Positions 58,270 to 64,000 of a DNA stretch of 64,000 nt are shown here, piece after piece (position 1 is the stretch's first letter; every line of letters begins with the position of its first letter). The position numbers were made by a program, and so were the translations under genes. Origin of the DNA: Acorus gramineus (Eukaryota > Streptophyta > Magnoliopsida > Acorales > Acoraceae). The notes under the pieces were generated by a model. That model was not told the origin of the DNA, made no database searches, and saw only the letters and a program-made list of their open reading frames with translations. The DNA lies in NCBI GenBank assembly GCA_030737835.1, contig JAUJYN010000019.1, positions 3,060,433 through 3,124,432 of the forward strand, read 5' to 3'.

Positions 58270-59106
58270 TGAGGTGGATATTTTCCCTTTTAGTTAAATT
58301 TGTAAATACTTTGGGACTATGTGACTAGGTGTGTCAAAGGGAATGGTGGTATGGAAATGACTCAATGAATGACTGTGCCTTTAGAGTGCTATCGCACGAC
58401 CTCTTTATAGGTTGCCTACGTACCCCTTGGGGATCAAGTCACACCTAGTTCCTTTAATACCTTTGTAACCGCCTTGCCACTAAGTGTTTAATGGGATTTT
58501 TTCCAGGGAAACGTCCCTGGTGTTTATGCTCCACGTCAGCCCCTTGATTACCCACGTTTTGCTGGCAGTGGGCCTTAAATGCCAATCTTGGCAATTACAT
58601 GAGTTAGTGGTCTTCTGACCATTTCTCCATTCTGCTCAGGTTCTCTTGATATGCTCGCCCGTAGGATTCATAATATGTCTGCGAGGAGTAAGATCGACTG
58701 ACCAGACCTCATGTCTGGTCGTGCCTTAGACTGCTCATCCCCGAGGAGTAAGGTCGTCCGACCATACCTCTTGTCTGGTCGTGCCTTAGACTGCTCATCT
58801 TCGAGGAGTAAGGTCGCCCGACCAGACCTCTTGTCTGGTCCTGCCTTAGACTGCTCGTCTTCAAGGAGTAAGGTCGCCTGACCAGACCTCTTGTCTAGTC
58901 GTGCCTTAGACTGCTCTTGGTGGTATCCTTTTGCAAGACTGTCCACCTAAACCCTAGATTTAGACGCGTCGACACATTCGGGAGCGTCATCATGGCTAAT
59001 GATTCAGATTTAGATTCGCGGATCCCACAGGCAGCCCATATCCGTCTTGGTGTGACACGTCAGCCCTGACATGACATGTGTCACGGTGAAGATTTTTACC
59101 TCCACA
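58270..59106 (-). mobile_element. Gypsy 5' LTR, minus orientation, 837 bp
   Basis: On the minus strand it begins TGTGGAGGTAAAAATC (at 59106) and ends ATATCCACCTCA (58270), followed by the PBS and gag. Homologous but inverted relative to 49820-50604. It carries four tandem 60-bp units at about 58680-58919, against two in the plus LTR. Its partner LTR was not found. Confidence 0.87.
58680..58919. repeat. Four tandem 60-bp units in the minus LTR
   Basis: Units with GAGGAGTAAGGTCG, GACCAGACCTCATGTCTGGT and CGTGCCTTAGACTGCTC repeat at exactly 60-bp spacing. They lie in the U3 part of the LTR, where copy number may affect promoter strength. Confidence 0.9.
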
Positions 59107-59366
59107 CTTAAAATTTTATGTTTTATACTAGGTAATTATTATATTTTTTACATATTTCAAATATTAGATATATGACTTTTATTTTTGAATATTGAGTCTT
59201 TGGATATTTTAGTCATTCCATATTTATTTTGAATTTTCAGATATTTTGGATAATTATCCGTATCTGAATCCGGATTTTTGGATCGGATACGGATATTTTT
59301 TTGGGTATCTAGTTTGGATACGGATATGGGCCTGTCCGATCCGTATCTGTCCAATTGACAGGCTTA
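59107..59366. mobile_element. Truncated hAT-like end with GATACGGATAT sub-repeats
   Basis: Ends with CCAATTGACAGGCTTA, which read inward is TAAGCCTGTCAATTGG, like the TAGGCCTGTCAACGGG end of the hAT element at 27231. It is preceded by repeated GGATACGGATAT and ATCCGTATC words, typical subterminal repeats. The other end is missing. Confidence 0.5.
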
Positions 59367-60278
59367 ATTTTTTTCTTCACGGTAGCTACTGAAATTTCAA
59401 ATGGCGATGATGATAATGAACCACATAGCATAAATGAATGTCAACAAAAAAATGATTGGCCAAAGTGGAAAGATGCTATTCAAGCAGAATTAGGTTCTCT
59501 TGAAAAACATGATGCATTCGAACCTATAGTACAGACCCCAAAAGGTGTTAACCCTGTAAGTTATAAATGGGTGTTTATAAGAAAATGAAATGAGAAAAAT
59601 GAAATCACTAGATATAAGACATGTCTTGTGGCACAAGGTTTCCTACAGAAACCTGGGATTAACTATGAAGTAACTTACTCACCAATCATGGATGCAATAA
59701 CGTTCCTTACCTAATAAATCTCACAGTTTCTAAAAAACTCGATATGAAACTAATGGATGTTGTAACAACTTATCTATACGGGAATTTAGATACTGATATT
59801 TATATAAAAATCCCTGAATGATATAAATTGTTTGAAGCAAAATCAAAGAGTTTGTACTCAATAAAACTAAGACGTTCATTGTCTGGCTTAAAGCAATCTG
59901 AAAAGAATGTGGTACGACCGACTTAGTCAATATTTGATAAAAGCTGATATGAAAACAATCCCATTTGACCATGTGTCTTTATAAAAAAATCCAAAAAAGG
60001 ATTTGGCATTTTAGCAGTTTATGTTGACATAGATTTTATTGGGACTCCTGAAGAGCTCAATAAAACTGCAGAATGTCTGAAGAAAGAATTCGAAATGAAA
60101 GACCTTGGGAAAACTAAATATTGTCTCGGCCTACTGATCGAACAAAATTCTGGTAGAATATTGATCCACCAATCAAAAATATATAGAAAATGTATTGCAA
60201 CACTTTAACATGGACAAAGCGCATCATCTCAGTACACCCATGGTCGTTCAATCCTTGGACGTTGAGAAAGACTCATAC
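59367..60278 (+). pseudogene. Ty1-copia reverse transcriptase relic (before LTR F)
   Basis: The plus frame reads NDWPKWKDAIQAELGSLEKH, PVSYKWVFIRK, a stop, then NEKNEITRYKTCLVAQGFLQ, PGINYEVTYSPIMDAITF, LMDVVTTYLYGNLDTDIYIK, the RVT_2 domain of copia elements. Many stops and shifts follow to NMDKAHHLSTPMVVQSLDVE, where LTR F interrupts at CATAC. Confidence 0.9.
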
Positions 60279-63200
60279 TGTCATGCCCCGGGCGTCCCCG
60301 GGACGCGGCAAGTGTATATAGGATATCAGTCCAAACACGAGTTCAATAACATACTCACACAACAGCTAAAATGACAACACATACAAAAGCAGGGCTGACA
60401 TGATATATACACAAATAGCGGAAGCTAAAAGATTGAGTCTGTAATCCAAAAACATACTACAGACTCGATACATAATCAAATGTCCTGTGAGAGCCAATAT
60501 ATACAAAGACATCCAAACAAATACAAACGGGTGCCCAAGCACGGAATATAACACATACATTCACAAGGGATGCTGATAGCCTCTGATACTCGCGGGACGT
60601 GGCGCTACTCTGCTACTGATGAAATCCCTCGGGGAGCTCCTCCTCTAGATCCGACTCAGATGACACTGGAGAAAAAATATTATGCGAGGGGTGAGCCACA
60701 CGCTCAGTGAGCAGCACAACCCATGCATCACAGCTTATATTAACCACAACCAGATATTAATAACCACAATTATCATTACACCAGCCTCAAAGTGGCAGGA
60801 AACTACACAAATCCAGTGGGTCGCTACATCGCCGACCCACCACACCCTCACCCTCACCCTTCAATAGGTGACATAGGATATTGGGACTACACAAACCAGT
60901 GGGTCGCTATCGCCAACCCACTACACCCTCACCCTCACCCCTCAATAGGTGACATAGGATTTTGAGACTTACAATCTAGTGGGTCGCTACATCGACGACC
61001 CACCGCACCCTCACCCTCACCCCTCAATATGGTGACATAGGATATTGGGACTGACTAGGCTGATGGTCACCCTTGGTCCACCGATAGTCTCTCCCCACTC
61101 CGTAGGCCGTTTGGCCACCCCCACATTCAGCACAGTCCGTCCCAAATCAGGAGGTGCCTACTGATGGGATCCCCTGCACGGGACAGCCTTTCCAACGCCC
61201 GGGTAGTCTCTACACGGATCCAACGAAGGGAACAGAACAGCCTATCCATCGCATATGATCCACTCGGATCCGCAGACAACACATCATAACAACTCTAATG
61301 CCATGAATTCTTCATAATTCCCTCCAGGGCGCATAACCAAGATGCGGGGAACATATATAATAATAATCATTAACAAGAGGTATAATAATAATTATTTACA
61401 AGGGTTATAATATTATTGGGGCAAGAAACCTCGGGAGGGCAGCATGAGGTCCCGATACAAGACATCCTGACAACCAAACAAGGAACATGGAGTACCCTAG
61501 CCCGGGTCTCAGTGTTGACCTCGCAAGGCCCCTCCCTATAATATTATACAAGGCATGCTAGCATTTAATTTAATAAATCAAACTAGTAGGACACATGCAT
61601 AGGTCGAGGCTTCCTATCATATGAACAGGGTGACAGAATGCACGGCTCTTACACATATCCTAAGGGTGCAAGTCCCTAACATACAAAGTCTAGGGTAGCA
61701 TGCATACTACATTTTTTATCATACTTGCATGGATTACACATTTCAACAAGTTAATATAAATCCATGGTGCCCTAGGGGAGGACGGTACACGCCCAAGTGC
61801 GTATAGCGCCTCCCAACTGGGTTGGATTGTCCCACTCACCAAAGATCGGGTCGTCGCGCGACCGTCCGCCAAAATCTGCAAGATAGGGTAATCAAATCGG
61901 TGAGTAAAATACACAAATAAACCAAAAAATACATTAAAAATACACAATACTCGGGCAAACGTACATACGGCCTGTACGCACGCGAGCCCGAGCACTCCGA
62001 CTCACTCCCGAACGCCCCCCCCGGGCAGCCGCCCGCACGGCCACCCGCCCCAAGCGCGCAGCCGAGCCCCGGCACGTGCGCCCAGCGCACTGCCGAGCCC
62101 AGCCCGCACGCCCGGACACTCTGCCAAGCTTCCCGGGTGCACCGCGCGCCCACTACGCCCCAGCGCAGTGCCCCGCACGCGCACCCGCCCGCACTGCGCC
62201 CCAGCGCAGCGCCCGCACACCTGCCCGCTCGCACCGACTGCTCGCCCTACGCGCACTACGCCTCCTGCGCAGCACCCGCACACCACTTGCTCGCCACGCG
62301 CCCAGCATCCGCTCGCTCGCACGTCCGACAGCACACGCCCAGCGCCCAGCACCCGCTTGCTCGCACGCCCGACAGCACACGCCCCCAGCGTGCCTGCCAG
62401 CACGCCCCTAGTGCGCCTGCCTGCCTGCACGAGCACCGCCTGCCTGCGTGCTGCCTGCCTGCCCGAGCACCGCCTGCCTGCGCGCCGCCTGCCTGCCCGA
62501 GCACTGCCTACCTGCGCGCCGCCTGCCTGCCAGACCACCCGGGACAGCCCACCACCCTGCCCGAGCCACTCTACCACTTCTCACCGGCCACCAATGGCCT
62601 CTAACCGCCTCCGACCGCCACCAAAGGCCACCCACAGCCACCCGAACTCAAAAACATCCTCCTAACCAGCATCTAAACAAGAAAGGAAAGAAAGAAGGCT
62701 TACCCAAAGAAGGAGAGGAAGGAAGGGGAAGATCGGTTGCTCTTCGCGCACCGAAACACCTCCCCAAAGGCCACCAACACCAAGACCTCCCTCAGCCCCA
62801 AAACCAGCTGAAATCTGAGGAGAAAAGAGGGTGAGAGAGGGGGCAATACATCTAGCTAGGTCAGGATAGATCAGGATGAGATCTAACCTTTCTCTTTTTG
62901 TGCTTTTGATTTTAACCCCTCTAGCTAGGTCAAAATCAAGAAAAAGAGAGAGGGGAAGAGAGAAAATCAAGTGGGGAAGATGATGAATAGTGGGGGAGAA
63001 AAGATCTTGCTCACTTAAATAAGTTAATCCCCACTTAGATTAGGATAAGCTAGGTCAATTAGGGTTGAAGCTAGCATTAGAGAGGATTAAGTGAGATTTG
63101 AGTCAACCCAACCACACAAAAAAACAAAAGGGGTTGACCAAGTCATGGGCCCACTTTGACCAAGTCAACTCTCCCAATGACTTCTCTCTCGGTCAAAACC

Positions 63201-63446
63201 CGGATACGCCACGGAACTGTGAAATTCTGAAACGTCACCGGAATTCAACAAAATTTTCGCGAGTGGCTTGGAATGTCACCAGGACACATAATATGCAGTT
63301 AGATTCTCGATCGGAGTCCTCAAACTCAGGACGATAGCTAACAATCCAAGATTTTAGCGGTTCCGATCGAAAAACGAAAAAAAACCAAAAAACTGCCAGA
63401 ATGTCCTAACAGTTACCAGAAGGTTAAAAGTAACACATATATAACA
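60279..63446 (-). mobile_element. Solo LTR F of the 3-kb family, inverted, inside copia
   Basis: Starts TGTCATGCCCCGGGCGTCCC and ends AACACATATATAACA, flanked by CATAC (60274-60278 and 63447-63451). 3168 bp. On the minus strand the last-exon frame SSESDLEEELPEGFHQ lies near 60660-60613, the mini-exon near 61875-61840, and the donor near 62700. Three minisatellite units at ~60815-61045. Its GC-rich core (61990-62550) has its own repeat pattern (GCCTGCCTGC words). The TATA region is degenerate. Confidence 0.92.
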
Positions 63447-63451
63447 CATAC

Positions 63452-64000
63452 CGTTCTAAAGATGATGACGAGACAACTCTTGGTCTAGAAGTACCATATT
63501 TGAGTGCTACCGGTGCACTACTATACTTGGCTCAATACACGAGACTAGACATAGCCTTCTCAGTCAATCTCTTAGCAAGATATAGTTCTGCACCAACTCG
63601 CAAGAATTGGAATGATATCAAGCATATTATGAGATACATTCGTGGAACCACTGATTTGGGTTTATTTTATTCAAATGATAAATCTAATGATTCACATCTA
63701 GTTGGCTATGCAGATGCAGGTTATCTTTCTCATTTTCACAAAGGTTGATCACAAACAGGTTATGTGTATCTTAGTAACAATGCTGCTATCTCACGAAGTT
63801 CTACAAAGCAAACATTGGTGGCTACCTCATCTAACCATGTAGAAAATATTGACATTACATGAAACTAGTAGAGAATGTGTTTGGTTGAGATCATTGATTC
63901 GACATATCTAAAGCACTTGTGGATTGCCATCTACAACAAACATTCCTACAACTATATATATTGTCCCCGATACATGTATGTTGTGTAACACGGCTCGCGA
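63452..64000 (+). pseudogene. Ty1-copia RNase H relic (after LTR F)
   Basis: Continues the copia polyprotein: YLSATGALLYLAQYTRLDIA, FSVNLLARYSSAPTRKNWND, LVGYADAGYLSHFHKG, a stop, then SRSSTKQTLVATSSNHVENI and GLPSTTNIPTTIY in shifted frames up to the window edge. RNase H region of the RVT_2 family. The element runs past the right end. Confidence 0.88.

Noticed and set aside
44696-63446. LTR E and LTR F as the two LTRs of one full-length minus-strand element enclosing the gypsy gag-pol
   Set aside because: F has its own perfect CATAC duplication inside a copia gene that continues on both sides, E is truncated, and the gag-pol has its own different LTR and PBS at 58251-59106.

Overview
This window is nuclear DNA from a flowering plant, possibly a monocot (the GC-rich 5' exons of the only host gene hint at this; not certain). 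It holds one recognisable host gene, the 5' half of a fimbrin gene on the minus strand (bases 357-3858, running off the left edge). The other ~60 kb is almost entirely transposable elements, mostly inserted into one another. Many long open frames in the GC-rich stretches are composition artefacts. No tRNA, rRNA or CRISPR array was seen.

Layout. (1) 1-4156: fimbrin exons 1-7 and its upstream region; a LINE relic lies in intron 4. (2) 4157-21340: a ~17-kb MULE with a broken MuDR-type transposase and a plant mobile domain. Its left terminal repeat is split by a PIF/Harbinger element (4438-16820, TAA duplication). That element carries a SANT/Myb-like gene, a DDE transposase, a 3.0-kb solo LTR (A), a 940-bp foldback MITE and a CACTA-like element. 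(3) 21341-27006: small MITE-like elements, a short solo LTR and a hAT transposase relic. (4) 27016-42719: a Pack-MULE with a perfect 9-bp duplication and captured gene fragments, including PPR repeats. It is invaded by a ~935-bp hAT element, which is invaded by LTR B, which is invaded by LTR C, which is invaded by inverted LTR D; separately LTR G contains LTR H. (5) 42729-46405: tandem repeat, Harbinger-like remnant and truncated LTR E. (6) 46406-59106: remnants of at least two Ty3-gypsy elements of Tat-lineage type in opposite orientations, with extra ORFs and a degenerate gag-pol. (7) 59107-64000: a hAT end and a Ty1-copia relic split by solo LTR F.

The main theme is one family of 3.0-3.2-kb TG...CA elements (A-G). 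Five copies (A, B, C, D, F) plus the divergent G have exact 5-bp target duplications, and none has an internal coding region. All carry the same ordered signals: a TATA-like box, a GGTAAG donor, a TTGCAG acceptor, a 36-nt mini-exon, a GTGAGT donor and a final CCAG acceptor. The two hypervariable tracts (GC-rich core and minisatellite) fall inside the two inferred introns, and the mini-exon plus last exon keep an open frame ending in an acidic peptide in four copies. This possible small spliced gene inside an LTR is the best candidate here for something undescribed.

The target duplications give a relative insertion order at each nest. No searches were run: all assignments rest on reading the sequence and on remembered family motifs.
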